This document shows positions 16,321 to 26,004 of a stretch of 64,000 nucleotides of DNA, piece by piece. Below the pieces are notes generated by a model. That model was not told the origin of the DNA and searched no databases. It was given only the letters and a program-made list of their open reading frames with translations. The DNA is taken from contig NZ_MDVN01000002.1 in NCBI RefSeq assembly GCF_002741945.1, positions 124,001-188,000 on the forward strand. Direction: 5' to 3'. Made by a program: the position numbers and the translations under genes. Origin of the DNA: Gaetbulibacter sp. 4G1. GTDB lineage: Bacteria; Bacteroidota; Bacteroidia; Flavobacteriales; Flavobacteriaceae. The stretch's first letter is position 1. Each line of letters begins with the position of its first letter.

Positions 16321-16358
16321 TCTTAATTTTTGTTCATTTTAAAAGGCAAATAATATTA

Positions 16359-17435
16359 TTAATCTAATTCAAATGAAAACGAATTAAATGGTGTTTTACT
16401 CCATGCTTTTTCTTGAGTTTCAGGAGAAATAGCAAAAAAAGGAGAGAATGTATAGACCTTCACAGTCTTTTTATCTGGCATGAATTCAAGTATACGAAGC
16501 CAACCATTTCCTCCGTTTCCATGCCAACCACCTCCTAATGCCTGTGCGTTAAACGTTATTTGATTAACTTTTTTACCTGAATTATTTGTATCTACTTTAT
16601 AGGCTACGTGAGCTTTAAAATCGTTTACTCCTCCAATGTGTCCAGAAAAAACCATTTGAATATTTGTAGACGGTTTAACTAATTTCTCCCAAATAGCCTT
16701 TCCATAATTTCCATCTGTAATAGGATAATTCTCATTTTCGATATGCTCATTATTTGCATTTAAATACGAATGCGTTAACAAAACCAAAGTATGGTCTTTA
16801 TAATCCTTCTTTTTAGAAACCTTATTAGCCCATTCTATAACAGCGTTTCTTGGTGCAAACTCTAAATTGAGAAAAAGAAATTTACGCCCATGGGGCGAAA
16901 TAAATTCAGAAGCTGCATTTTCAATAGTTGGCAAACCATCAATGTTATTTGTAACTTCTCTAAGTAATTTAGCATTTAATATGTTTCGATGCGCAGGGAA
17001 ATATTTGTTGTAATTAGATTTTCTATTTTCAATATTTTTATAACCAAAATCATGATTACCAGCTGCTAAAATATAAGGTACTTTTCCATCTAATTTGTCA
17101 AACGCTTTTGATATAGAAATCCATTGATCTCTACTAGGTTTATTACCGTTCGTTTTATCGGCAACTAATAATTCATTTTGCTCTACCAAATCTCCTGTGC
17201 ATAAAACCATTTTTATATTTAAAGACTCAATATTTTCTTCAATCCACCCAGTCATTAATTCAAATATTCCCTGATTTCTACCAAACTTCATATAAGTTTG
17301 AGGATCTGGCAATAAAACTAACGACCATGAATCTTCATTTGAAAGTTTAGGAGGTGTATAGTTTTCTTGAGCACTTATAGTATTTCCTATAAAAAAGGTA
17401 CACAAAAGCACTAGTAGATACTTTAAATAAGTCAT
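16359..17435 (-). CDS. Secreted calcineurin-like metallophosphoesterase
   Basis: 358 residues with a signal peptide (..FIGNTISAQ). Metal-binding motifs of the calcineurin-like fold appear in order: LLPDPQTY (D-x-Q in place of DxH), CTGDLVEQN (GDxxx), AAGNHDFGY (GNHD), LTHSYL and FSGHIGGVND (GHxx). Relatives are exported phosphodiesterases or phosphatases. The first motif, DPQ rather than DxH, is usual for this branch. Substrate unknown. It lies between the RlmI-like and fabV genes, with a 38-bp gap to the former, so cotranscription is possible. Confidence 0.85.
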   Translation of the reverse strand: MTYLKYLLVLLCTFFIGNTISAQENYTPPKLSNEDSWSLVLLPDPQTYMKFGRNQGIFELMTGWIEENIESLNIKMVLCTGDLVEQNELLVADKTNGNKPSRDQWISISKAFDKLDGKVPYILAAGNHDFGYKNIENRKSNYNKYFPAHRNILNAKLLREVTNNIDGLPTIENAASEFISPHGRKFLFLNLEFAPRNAVIEWANKVSKKKDYKDHTLVLLTHSYLNANNEHIENENYPITDGNYGKAIWEKLVKPSTNIQMVFSGHIGGVNDFKAHVAYKVDTNNSGKKVNQITFNAQALGGGWHGNGGNGWLRILEFMPDKKTVKVYTFSPFFAISPETQEKAWSKTPFNSFSFELD

Positions 17436-17556
17436 AATTATTTAAGTTTAATTGATGTTGGTAATTTATCCTATAAATATAAGAATGAAATACTATAACA
17501 AAACATTGCTAGGATAATAACTTAATGTGTTTTGGCAAACTCTTATAAAGAAAATA

Positions 17557-18747
17557 TTACTCCTGCAATCCAGGAATATCAACTATTTCATTTACATCCT
17601 TATCGTAATCGATACCATCTACTTTAAAGCCAAAAAGGTTAAAAAAATCAGTTTCGTACCCTTTTAAATCCCCTATTCTTGGTAAAGTTTCGGTAGTAGC
17701 TTGTTTCCAAAGTTCTAAAACCTTCGCCTGAATATCATCACGCATCTCCCAATCATCAACTCTTATTCTACCTGATTCATCTAAAGGCATATTTTCAGCA
17801 TATAATCGAGCGTTAAATAAACGCTCAATTTGCTCGATACAGCCTTCGTGAATACCTTCTTCTTTCATTACCTTATACAATAATGAAATATATAATGGAA
17901 TCACAGGAATAGCAGAACTAGCTTGAGTTACTAATGCCTTATTAACTGATACATAAGCTTCTCCATTTATATCTTTTAAAGTATCTGTAATTTTAAAAGC
18001 GGTAGCTTCTAAATCATCTTTTGCACGACCAATAGTCCCTTTTCTATAAACTGCTTCGGTTAAAGAAGGTCCAATATACGAATAGGCAACAGTTTTAAAA
18101 TCTTTAGATAAAACTTCAGCAGATTTTAAAGCATTAATCCACATTTGCCAATCTTCGCCTCCCATTACGGCAACAGTGTTTTTAATATCGTCCTCTGTAC
18201 AAGGTTCGATAGAAATTTCTTTAACTTCACCTGTATGAAAATCTACAGTGTTATCGGTGAATGTACTACCTATTGGTTTTAAAACCGATTTAAAACGTTC
18301 TCCTGTATCTGGATGTTTTCGTACTGGTGAAGCTAAGCTATAAACTAGTAAATCAATTTCTCCTAAATCTTTTTTTATTAAATCGATAGTTTGAGCTTTT
18401 ATCTCGTTAGAAAAAGCATCTCCATTAATACTTTTTGCATACAAACCATCTTTATGCGCTTGTGCTTCAAAAGCGGCACTATTGTACCAACCTGGGGAAG
18501 CAGGACGACCTTCGCTTGGTGGTTTTTCAAAAAATGCCCCAATAGTAGCAGCATTAGATCCGTAAGCACTAGTAATTCTTGACGCTAAACCAAAACCTGT
18601 TGAAGCTCCTATAACTAATACTTTTTTGGGACCGTTTTTTACTGGTCGTTCTTTAATATACTCTATTTGATTTAATACGTTCTGCTCACAACCTTTTGGA
18701 TGTGATGTTAAACATATAAAGCCTCTTGTTTTTGGTTCAATTATCAT
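17557..18747 (-). CDS. fabV: Trans-2-enoyl-CoA/ACP reductase FabV
   Basis: 396 residues, the normal FabV length. N-terminal MIIEPKTRGFICLTSHPKGC is characteristic, followed by VLVIGASTGFGLASRI (NADH-binding), FFEKP and PGWYNSAAF. The catalytic Tyr-x8-Lys element lies in the YSYIGPSLTEAVYRKGTIGRAK region. FabV performs the NADH-dependent last step of the fatty-acid elongation cycle, and also reduces enoyl-CoA. Enzymes of this type are intrinsically tolerant of triclosan. The gene begins 3 nt after lpd, indicating translational coupling in one operon. Confidence 0.95.
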   Translation of the reverse strand: MIIEPKTRGFICLTSHPKGCEQNVLNQIEYIKERPVKNGPKKVLVIGASTGFGLASRITSAYGSNAATIGAFFEKPPSEGRPASPGWYNSAAFEAQAHKDGLYAKSINGDAFSNEIKAQTIDLIKKDLGEIDLLVYSLASPVRKHPDTGERFKSVLKPIGSTFTDNTVDFHTGEVKEISIEPCTEDDIKNTVAVMGGEDWQMWINALKSAEVLSKDFKTVAYSYIGPSLTEAVYRKGTIGRAKDDLEATAFKITDTLKDINGEAYVSVNKALVTQASSAIPVIPLYISLLYKVMKEEGIHEGCIEQIERLFNARLYAENMPLDESGRIRVDDWEMRDDIQAKVLELWKQATTETLPRIGDLKGYETDFFNLFGFKVDGIDYDKDVNEIVDIPGLQE

Positions 18748-18750
18748 AAT

Positions 18751-20151
18751 TTAAATATGTAATGGTCTATTTTCAGTGGCTGCTAAAGCCGCTTCTTTAA
18801 TAGCTTCAGTAAATGTTGGGTGGGCATGAGACATACGTGATACATCTTCAGCAGATGCTCTATATTCCATAGCCACAACTGCTTCAGCAATCATATCTGC
18901 AGCACGAGCTCCAACCATATGTACACCTAAAATTTCATCTGTAGTTTTATCAGCTAGAATTTTCACAAACCCATCTAAATCCATACTCGCTCTACTTCTA
19001 CCTAAAGCGCGCATTGGAAATTGTCCAACTTTATAATCTACACCAGCATCTTTAAGTTCTTCTTCAGATTTTCCAACTGCAGCAACTTCTGGCCATGTAT
19101 AAACAACCCCAGGAATTAAATTATAATCGATATGTGGTTTTTGTCCAGCTAAAGTTTCGGCAACAAAAACACCTTCTTCTTCTGCTTTGTGCGCTAACAT
19201 TGCTCCTTTTATAACATCGCCAATAGCATAAATATTTGAAGCTGAAGTTTGTAAATGCTCATTAACTTCAACTTGTCCTCTATCATTCAATTTTACTCCA
19301 GCTGCTTCAGCATTTAACCCATCAGTATAAGGGCGACGGCCAACGGATACTAAGCAGTAATCCCCTTTAAACTCAACTTCTACTCCTTTTTTATTGTCTG
19401 CTTTTACAATAACTTCATCTCCTTTTCTTTCAACAGATTTTACTTTATGCGAAGCATTAATTTTAAATTTTTGTTTCTTTAAAACTTTATTTAATTCTTT
19501 AGATAAGCCTGCATCCATTGTTGGAATTATTCTGTCCATATATTCAACAACACTAACTTCGGCACCTAACCTTTTATATACTTGTCCAAGCTCTAAACCA
19601 ATAACACCACCACCAATTACAATTAAGTGTTTAGGAATTTCTTTAAGCTTTAAAGCTTCGGTAGATGTAATTACGCGTTCTTTATCTAATTCAATAAACG
19701 GTAAATTTGATGGTTTACTTCCTGTAGCTATTATAGTGTTTTTTGCTTCAATTTCAGTAGTTTCTTTCCCAGAAATTAAAATATGAGTCGCATCTTTAAA
19801 AGAGCCTAGACCTTCGTAAACATCTATTTTGTTTTTCTTCATCAAAAAATCGATGCCGCCTGTAGTTTGATCAACCACTGATTGCTTTCGGGCAATCATT
19901 TTTTCTAGATTTACTTTTATATCACCAGGAATTTCAATACCATGCTCTTCAAAATGCTTTACAGCATCTTCGTAATGATGAGATGAATCTAAAAGGGCTT
20001 TACTTGGAATACAACCAACATTTAAACATGTACCTCCAAGTGTTGAGTATTTTTCAATAATGGCTGTTTTCATGCCTAATTGTGCGCATCGTATTGCTGC
20101 AACATATCCACCAGGACCTGAACCTATAACTGCTACATCGTATGAATTCAT
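18751..20151 (-). CDS. lpdA: Dihydrolipoyl dehydrogenase (E3)
   Basis: 466 residues. FAD-binding VAVIGSGPGGYVAAI, redox pair GGTC42LNVGC47IPSKALL, NAD-binding IVIGGGVIGLELG, and the C-terminal HAHPT..E catalytic dyad (His444/Glu449) are all present. It is the E3 subunit that reoxidises dihydrolipoyl groups in pyruvate, 2-oxoglutarate and branched-chain dehydrogenases and in glycine cleavage. No E1 or E2 genes are adjacent, so it probably serves several complexes. It is first in an lpd-fabV operon. TATTTTTG on the minus strand at 20193-20186 is the likely promoter. Confidence 0.95.
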   Translation of the reverse strand: MNSYDVAVIGSGPGGYVAAIRCAQLGMKTAIIEKYSTLGGTCLNVGCIPSKALLDSSHHYEDAVKHFEEHGIEIPGDIKVNLEKMIARKQSVVDQTTGGIDFLMKKNKIDVYEGLGSFKDATHILISGKETTEIEAKNTIIATGSKPSNLPFIELDKERVITSTEALKLKEIPKHLIVIGGGVIGLELGQVYKRLGAEVSVVEYMDRIIPTMDAGLSKELNKVLKKQKFKINASHKVKSVERKGDEVIVKADNKKGVEVEFKGDYCLVSVGRRPYTDGLNAEAAGVKLNDRGQVEVNEHLQTSASNIYAIGDVIKGAMLAHKAEEEGVFVAETLAGQKPHIDYNLIPGVVYTWPEVAAVGKSEEELKDAGVDYKVGQFPMRALGRSRASMDLDGFVKILADKTTDEILGVHMVGARAADMIAEAVVAMEYRASAEDVSRMSHAHPTFTEAIKEAALAATENRPLHI

Positions 20152-20185
20152 AAGAATATTTTGTTTTCTATTTTTAAATCGAACA

Positions 20186-20193
20186 CAAAAATA
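20186..20193 (-). promoter_or_regulatory. Probable -7 box (TATTTTTG) of the lpd-fabV operon
   Basis: The minus strand fits TAnnTTTG, 34 bp before the lpd ATG. The -33 element is not clear. Confidence 0.4.
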
Positions 20194-20248
20194 CGAATGT
20201 TTTATGGGAAGACCATAAAAAACAGAACTCTTAATTTTCTATAAATGC

Positions 20249-21100
20249 TTAAACTTTTTTTGCAATTAAAGTAAGCTCGGGTTCGTTAATGGTTAATGAC
20301 TTTACAATATCATTTTCAACTTGAAATGTAATGGAAACAGAAGATACACCATTATATAAAAATCTATTATCGCCAACAGGATTTAAACCTCCTCCAAACT
20401 CACCTAACTTACCTAAAGATAACATTTTTCGCATATTCTTTTTAACTGAAAACCCATCCTTCTCTCCTTCTCCATAACGGTAATCTCCAAGGTACTTTTG
20501 CATTTTATCTTCTTCTAATTTTGCATAACTTTCTCCACCAGCATTACCCAACTTTTCTAAATATTCAATTAGCTTTTCAGAGTTTTCTATTTGACCTTCT
20601 GTCATTTTATCTTTCATTCTTAAACCTGCTCTAGCATGTGTTAACAAGCTAATACCATGTGGACCTTGTGTTTTTTGAATATTTGGTGTCATTTCTATCA
20701 TAGATTTTACAATATTGAATGCCCCAAGCATAGCATAAGTAAACATTGTTGGTCGCGCCCCTTTGCTAATTAAGTAATTTACAATATCTCGCCTACCAAC
20801 ATGCGAAGCAGCCCCAATTGCAGATTCCCAATCGCCAAAACTCCAATCCCAACTTGCTCGAGCTAGCTCTGTGCGCTTATCTACTAGTTCTTTTACACGA
20901 TCTAAATCGAAATGTGATTTGCCTACCACTTCGTTTACAATAGCATCATCAATTGATGGGTAACGGTGGAATAGTTTTGGATTTATTTTTTCTGTATTGA
21001 ATATTTCTTTTGCATAAGAAATATTAGGGATTGAAACTGCTAGTAAACCAAAAACAGAGCTTTTAATAGCTGTTCTTCTTGTAAAGATAGTTTTAGACAT
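20249..21100 (-). CDS. Tat-exported ankyrin-repeat protein
   Basis: 283 residues. The N-terminus is a twin-arginine signal (FTRRTAIKSSVFGLLAVSIPN..SYA), predicting folded export by Tat. Residues about 95-185 contain two or three degenerate ankyrin repeats (DWESAIGAASHVGRRDIVNYLISKGARPT, TYAMLGAFNIVKSMIEMTP, GPHGISLLTHARAG). The C-terminal part (YRYGEGEKDGFSVKKN..) is a small beta domain, perhaps a ligand or product-like region. Ankyrin repeats mediate protein contacts; no partner is visible. It is a single gene, divergent from nothing and preceded by the S41 peptidase in the same direction. Confidence 0.8.
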   Translation of the reverse strand: MSKTIFTRRTAIKSSVFGLLAVSIPNISYAKEIFNTEKINPKLFHRYPSIDDAIVNEVVGKSHFDLDRVKELVDKRTELARASWDWSFGDWESAIGAASHVGRRDIVNYLISKGARPTMFTYAMLGAFNIVKSMIEMTPNIQKTQGPHGISLLTHARAGLRMKDKMTEGQIENSEKLIEYLEKLGNAGGESYAKLEEDKMQKYLGDYRYGEGEKDGFSVKKNMRKMLSLGKLGEFGGGLNPVGDNRFLYNGVSSVSITFQVENDIVKSLTINEPELTLIAKKV

Positions 21101-21199
21101 GACTTCAAATTTTCAAAAAAGATACTTTTTTAAAATTAAAAAATAAGAGCCTTTAACATACTGTTATGTTAAATGTTAGCCTAAGGTATAAGTTAAAAG

Positions 21200-22792
21200 C
21201 TAATTCTTTTTTTCAATATCATTTAAAGCCCATTCTAACTCGGTATCAATATTTAGTTTTCTATCCTCAATAGTTGGAGTAATTTTAATATCTGGCTTTA
21301 CACCGTAGCCATCTGGACTTTGCTTTTGTGGTGCCTCAATTTGCATTAAACCCATTCTAACTTTTAGCTTTGATGCTGGCAATTGGTATAGTTTATAAAT
21401 CCCTGCAACTGTACCATTATAAGCACCTCCAGTTTCTTCTCCTACAAAAATAGCTCGTTTGTTTGCTTTGAGATGAGTTGACAAGATAGAAGAGGCTGAA
21501 AACGAATTTCCATTAATTAAAACATATATAATCCCTTTATAATGCAAAGGGTTTGGTTCTTTTACTTTTGAATATTTATTGAATCTATAATATAACTTTC
21601 CGTCTTTCTTCTTTGTCTTTAATAAATTATGAGTTAGTATAAATGGCGACAATATACCAGAAACAACTTTTAATCCAATAGGGCTAGTATTACTCATTAG
21701 GTATTTAAAAAAAGGCATTCTGCTATTAACTTCACTTTCAGTAATAAATTGATAGTTCTCATCTGTTAAATATGAATATAAATTATCAATCTCAGAAATG
21801 CGCCCACCTCCATTATCTCTCAAATCTAAAATGAAATGTTTTGTCTTTGCAGAATCTAATTTTGTAAAACTTTCTTTATAGAATTCTTTAAAACTACCGT
21901 TGCTAAACCCTCTAATTTTCATATAAGCAACTGTACTATCTTTTCCTATAAACTTAAGGCTTCTAGTATATTGCTTTACACTAGGCATATAGCCATGTTT
22001 ATTATTATATTTTCGCCTTTCCTTTGCTTTTAATTTCTTTGCTTTTTTTTCTTCCTTAGTTAATTTTTTAAGCTTAACAACTTTAGTAGAATCTACTGAT
22101 TCTGATTTTTCTTTTTTATCTTCCTTTTTTAAGCGTTTAAATGTCTTTATAAAAACAGAATCTTCATCCTTAAAAGTAACTTTTAAACTATCAACATAAC
22201 CCTTATTTCTGTAATAAAAACTTTTAAAGTTCTTGCCAACAAACCTATTATGTAAGGTGGTATTATAGCCATCAGAAGCAAATTGTGTTTTAAACTCTTC
22301 TACTAAATTCGCTGCTAAATCGTTATCAATTTTAACCACTTCACAACCAACAAGCACAGAGTCTTTACCTCTTGTGTTTTTTACCCAAAGTTTATTCTCT
22401 AAATACTCAAAATCTAAATCGTAAAACTCAAATTTTTTCTTTTTTAATAATTTTCTTTCTTTTCGTGTAAATCGTTTGTTAGCTGATCCTACTGAAACAT
22501 GTCCTTGCCTTACATTAGCTACAACAGGTGCAAGCTCTTTATAAAATGCTCTAGATGTCATAGGTTTTTTAATTGAAGCTTTTAAACTATCAAATTTAAA
22601 ATCTAAAACTTTTTTTGAAGTATATTGATATAATTTAGGATGGTTTTTTTTAAGTTGTTTATAAAGTTTATCTACATCATTTTGTAAATCTTCAACAGTA
22701 TGTAAAGATGTAATTTGCTCGTTATAAGTTTTTACACTGCTACAAGATGTAACAACAAGTAAAATAACAAAAACAGAAAGGAGTTTCTTCAT
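21200..22792 (-). CDS. S41-family peptidase lipoprotein with a lysine-rich insertion
   Basis: 530 residues. Lipoprotein signal ending ..VVTSC (C17). The C-terminal half is the S41 (tail-specific protease/TSP) domain: FILDLRDNGGG (321-330) and LINGNSFSASSILSTHLK with the likely nucleophile S432, then FVGEETGGAYNGT. Residues about 219-266 are a low-complexity, strongly basic insert (runs of KKEDKKEKS and KKAKKLKAKERR types), not part of the usual S41 fold. It is probably anchored in the periplasm or outer membrane and processes unknown proteins. The start is the ATG at 22792. Confidence 0.85.
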   Translation of the reverse strand: MKKLLSVFVILLVVTSCSSVKTYNEQITSLHTVEDLQNDVDKLYKQLKKNHPKLYQYTSKKVLDFKFDSLKASIKKPMTSRAFYKELAPVVANVRQGHVSVGSANKRFTRKERKLLKKKKFEFYDLDFEYLENKLWVKNTRGKDSVLVGCEVVKIDNDLAANLVEEFKTQFASDGYNTTLHNRFVGKNFKSFYYRNKGYVDSLKVTFKDEDSVFIKTFKRLKKEDKKEKSESVDSTKVVKLKKLTKEEKKAKKLKAKERRKYNNKHGYMPSVKQYTRSLKFIGKDSTVAYMKIRGFSNGSFKEFYKESFTKLDSAKTKHFILDLRDNGGGRISEIDNLYSYLTDENYQFITESEVNSRMPFFKYLMSNTSPIGLKVVSGILSPFILTHNLLKTKKKDGKLYYRFNKYSKVKEPNPLHYKGIIYVLINGNSFSASSILSTHLKANKRAIFVGEETGGAYNGTVAGIYKLYQLPASKLKVRMGLMQIEAPQKQSPDGYGVKPDIKITPTIEDRKLNIDTELEWALNDIEKKN

Positions 22793-22888
22793 TAAAAAAA
22801 TAATCTTATTAATAAAGCTACTAAAGTAATTGTAATTATTTTAATTTATATTGTATTAATTAATCTTTAACTTTTAAGTAAAATCACG

Positions 22889-22896
22889 TAGTTTTG
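22889..22896 (+). promoter_or_regulatory. -7 box (TAGTTTTG) giving a near-leaderless smpB mRNA
   Basis: TAGTTTTG matches TAnnTTTG and ends 6 bp before the smpB ATG at 22903. A -33 TTTG is not clear (CTTTA near 22865). The TTG of this box is in frame with smpB, which makes it look like an upstream start codon. Confidence 0.5.
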
Positions 22897-22902
22897 TGCC
22901 CC

Positions 22903-23361
22903 ATGCAAAAAACCATTAACATACAAAATAAAAAAGCGCGCTTTCTATATGAAATTTTAGATAAGTATACAGCTGGAATTGTGTTAACTGGAACCGAAAT
23001 CAAGTCTATACGAAATAGTAAAGCTTCTATAGCTGAAAGCTTTTGTGAGTTTAATGAAAAGGGAGAACTTTTTGTAATTAATGCCACTATTGAAGAATAT
23101 GCTTTTGGGAATTATTACAACCACAGACCAAAAGCGGAAAGAAAACTTCTTTTAAATAAAAAAGAATTAAAAAAACTTAATAAAGAAGTTCAAAACACTG
23201 GGTTAACCATTATTCCGTTGCGTTTGTTTATTAATGAAAAAGGGTTTGCTAAATTAGATATAGCCTTAGCAAAAGGAAAAAAACTATACGACAAGCGCGA
23301 AACCATAAAGGACCGCGATAATAAACGTGATTTAGATAGAATTAAAAAGGCTTATAGATAG
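22903..23361 (+). CDS. smpB: SsrA-binding protein SmpB
   Basis: 152 residues from the ATG at 22903. The opening [33 protein letters not shown], the central [18 protein letters not shown] and the basic C-terminus [21 protein letters not shown] are SmpB hallmarks. It binds tmRNA and delivers it to stalled ribosomes for trans-translation. I reject the in-frame TTG at 22894, which lies inside the promoter -7 box. The tmRNA gene itself is not in the window. Confidence 0.95.
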   Translation: MQKTINIQNKKARFLYEILDKYTAGIVLTGTEIKSIRNSKASIAESFCEFNEKGELFVINATIEEYAFGNYYNHRPKAERKLLLNKKELKKLNKEVQNTGLTIIPLRLFINEKGFAKLDIALAKGKKLYDKRETIKDRDNKRDLDRIKKAYR

Positions 23362-23502
23362 TTTATGGTTATAATCTTTTATATTCATCTTATATGGATG
23401 ATATTTTTATTGAATACATGTATAAAGTTTTCTTAAATTTAAGAAAGTCTTAACGCTTCAACCACTTCCAATTTTCTACTTTGTGGCTTTAAAATTTCTA
23501 AC

Positions 23503-24039
23503 ATGAAAAAATTAATTACATTGCTTTTTATCTGCTTATTAATGTTTTCTTCAAATGCACAGGAAACAGCAGAAAAGCCTAAGGATTATTCCAGCAAAGT
23601 AGAAACATTAGATAGCACTATTAAAACACTTTATGCTGTTATTTCTGGTGAAAAAGGGGAAGCAAGAGACTGGAAGCTTTTTAAGTATCTGTTTAAACCT
23701 GATGCCAAATTAATTCCATCAGGAAAAGATAAAGAAGGTGTTTATAAAATACGATACATGAAACCAGACGATTACATTAAAAGTTCTGGTAAATGGTTAG
23801 TAGAAAACGGATTTTTTGAAAAAGAAATACACCGAAAAGTTGATGTTTTTGGTAATATTACTCAAGTATTTAGCACATACGAGTCTTTTAAAAGCGAAAC
23901 AGATAAAGCCCCTTTTATGCGTGGTATTAATAGCATTCAATTATTGAATGATGGTAAACGTTGGTGGATAATTAATATTTATTGGACACAAGAAACTAAA
24001 GAAAACCCTATACCTAACGAATATCTTCCAAAACAATAA
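23503..24039 (+). CDS. Exported SnoaL/NTF2-like protein
   Basis: 178 residues with a signal peptide (..LLMFSSNAQ). The mature domain looks like an NTF2-fold protein: long first helix (VETLDSTIKTLYAVISG), LFKYLFKPDAKLIPSGK, a middle helix and closing strands VFGNITQVFSTYES and GINSIQLLNDGKRWWIINIYWTQET. The Trp-rich ending is typical of SnoaL-like families. Function is unknown. It is followed by the S15 peptidase gene after 5 bp, so the two form an operon and may work together in the periplasm. Confidence 0.75.
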   Translation: MKKLITLLFICLLMFSSNAQETAEKPKDYSSKVETLDSTIKTLYAVISGEKGEARDWKLFKYLFKPDAKLIPSGKDKEGVYKIRYMKPDDYIKSSGKWLVENGFFEKEIHRKVDVFGNITQVFSTYESFKSETDKAPFMRGINSIQLLNDGKRWWIINIYWTQETKENPIPNEYLPKQ

Positions 24040-24044
24040 AACTC

Positions 24045-25955
24045 ATGACAAATTTTTTAAAATTAAAATCTATAATCTTTTCTTTCTCTATCTCAATTAT
24101 TACGCTTTTTTCTGGTTTTGCTCAAGAAAAAACAACTCCAATTTTTCAAGATGGAGAAGCTCAAATAGTTGAAGCATTTAATACGCCAGAAAAATGGATT
24201 CGTCATGATTTATTTGTTGAAACCGAATTTGACACCGATGGTGATGGTAAATTAGACCGTGTGCATGTTAGCGTTACTAGACCATTTCAAACAGATACTG
24301 AAGGTTTAAAACTACCAATAGTTTACGAGTCTAGCCCATACTATGCTGGAGTTGCTCCTGACGTTGATGGTGTATTTTGGGATGTCAATCATGAATTAGG
24401 TGAAACAGCGCAAGAGCGTGTACACCCAGAAGTAAAAAGACTAGGTGAAAGACCAATTATATCAAATTCACAAATTAAAACTTGGGTTCCTAGAGGCTAT
24501 ATTGTTGTGCATTCATCATCTCCTGGAACAGGACTATCACAAGGATCTCCTACTGTTGGTGGTGATAACGAATCATTAGCACCTAAAGCTGTTATAGATT
24601 GGTTATGCGGACGTGCAAAAGGTTATACTGAACCTTATGGAAATAAAACCGTTGAAGCATTTTGGAGTACAGGTAAAGTTGGTATGACAGGAACATCTTA
24701 TAATGGAACAATTCCGTTGGCAGCAGCTACCACAGGTGTTGAAGGTTTAGAAGTTATTATTCCAGTGGCGCCAAACACTTCATATTACCACTATTATCGT
24801 TCAAACGGATTGGTACGTTCTCCTGGTGGTTATTTAGGTGAAGATATAGATGTGTTATACGATTACATTCATAGCGGCGGAGAAGAGCCTCATATTCCAA
24901 ATAGTAATTTTAAAGTTAACGATGCCAATATTCCTAAAGGATATAAATCTAAAAGAGCATACAGCAATGCAAAAATTCGTGATACTGAAATGAAAAACGG
25001 TATGGATAGAATTACTGGCGATTATAATGATTTTTGGGCAGGACGCGATTATTTAAATGATATGGGACCTATGAAAGCTGCATTATTAATGTCGCACGGG
25101 TTTAACGATTGGAATGTTATGCCAGAGCATAGCTACCGTATTTATAAAAAGGCAAAAGAAATGGGGTTGCCTACTCAAATTTACTATCATCAATTTGGTC
25201 ATGGTGGACCTCCACCAGTTAGCATGATGAACAAATGGTTTACACATTATTTACACAATGTTGAAAACGGAATTGAAGAAGAGCCAAATAAAGCGTGGAT
25301 TGTTCGTGAAGGTGATAAAATGAGCAATCCAACGGCATACAAAGATTACCCAAATCCTGAAGCTAAAGACATTGTTTTACATTTAACTTCTGGTGCTCCA
25401 AAAGCAGGAGGTTTAACTAATACAAAAGCATTAAAACAAGGTAAAGAGACTTTAATAGATAATTATTCGTTTTCTGGTGAAGCGTTGGCAAGAGCAGAGA
25501 TTACAAATCACCGTTTGTTGTATATAACACCTAAGCTGGAAAAAGATATTCATATTTCTGGTGTTCCGAAAATTACAATCAAATTGGCAAGTAATAAGCC
25601 TGCTGCTAATTTATCGGTTTGGCTAGTTTCACTACCATGGGATGAAAGCAGAAGAGCAAAAACTACTGATAACATTATTACTCGTGGTTGGGCAGACCCT
25701 CAAAATCATAAATCGATAACCGAAAGCGCTCCTTTAAAACCTGGTAAGTTTTATGAAATGACTTTTAATTTACAACCAGATGATCAAGTTATAAAAGCTG
25801 GACAACAAATAGGGTTAATGATTTTTTCTAGCGATAAAGAGTATACTTTGCATCCAAAACCTGGAGCAGAATTAACTATTGATTTGGATGGAACAACATT
25901 AACATTGCCTGTTGTTGGTGGTGTTGAAAATTTTGTAAATGCTTTGGGTAAATAG
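24045..25955 (+). CDS. Xaa-Pro dipeptidyl-peptidase (S15, PepX-like), exported
   Basis: 636 residues with a signal peptide (..FSGFAQ). It has an S15 alpha/beta-hydrolase domain with the nucleophile motif GMTGTSYNGTIP (Ser218), a later acid region LMSHGFNDWNVMPEH, and YYHQFGHGGPP supplying the catalytic His. A C-terminal PepX_C jelly-roll domain runs from about 440 to 636. An EF-hand-like EFDTDGDGKLDRVHV near 61-75 could bind calcium. Enzymes of this family release X-Pro dipeptides from peptide N-termini, here presumably in the periplasm for peptide nutrition. It is in an operon with the NTF2-like gene. Confidence 0.9.
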   Translation: MTNFLKLKSIIFSFSISIITLFSGFAQEKTTPIFQDGEAQIVEAFNTPEKWIRHDLFVETEFDTDGDGKLDRVHVSVTRPFQTDTEGLKLPIVYESSPYYAGVAPDVDGVFWDVNHELGETAQERVHPEVKRLGERPIISNSQIKTWVPRGYIVVHSSSPGTGLSQGSPTVGGDNESLAPKAVIDWLCGRAKGYTEPYGNKTVEAFWSTGKVGMTGTSYNGTIPLAAATTGVEGLEVIIPVAPNTSYYHYYRSNGLVRSPGGYLGEDIDVLYDYIHSGGEEPHIPNSNFKVNDANIPKGYKSKRAYSNAKIRDTEMKNGMDRITGDYNDFWAGRDYLNDMGPMKAALLMSHGFNDWNVMPEHSYRIYKKAKEMGLPTQIYYHQFGHGGPPPVSMMNKWFTHYLHNVENGIEEEPNKAWIVREGDKMSNPTAYKDYPNPEAKDIVLHLTSGAPKAGGLTNTKALKQGKETLIDNYSFSGEALARAEITNHRLLYITPKLEKDIHISGVPKITIKLASNKPAANLSVWLVSLPWDESRRAKTTDNIITRGWADPQNHKSITESAPLKPGKFYEMTFNLQPDDQVIKAGQQIGLMIFSSDKEYTLHPKPGAELTIDLDGTTLTLPVVGGVENFVNALGK

Positions 25956-26004
25956 TATTGTTTAAAAAATATACAATTATTTTAATTTAAATATTTTACT
26001 TAGA

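Noticed and set aside
19394-19786. 130-codon plus-strand ORF opposite lpd
   Set aside because: Antisense to a strongly conserved enzyme; no independent evidence.
22894-22902. TTG start for smpB
   Set aside because: This TTG is part of the probable -7 promoter box.
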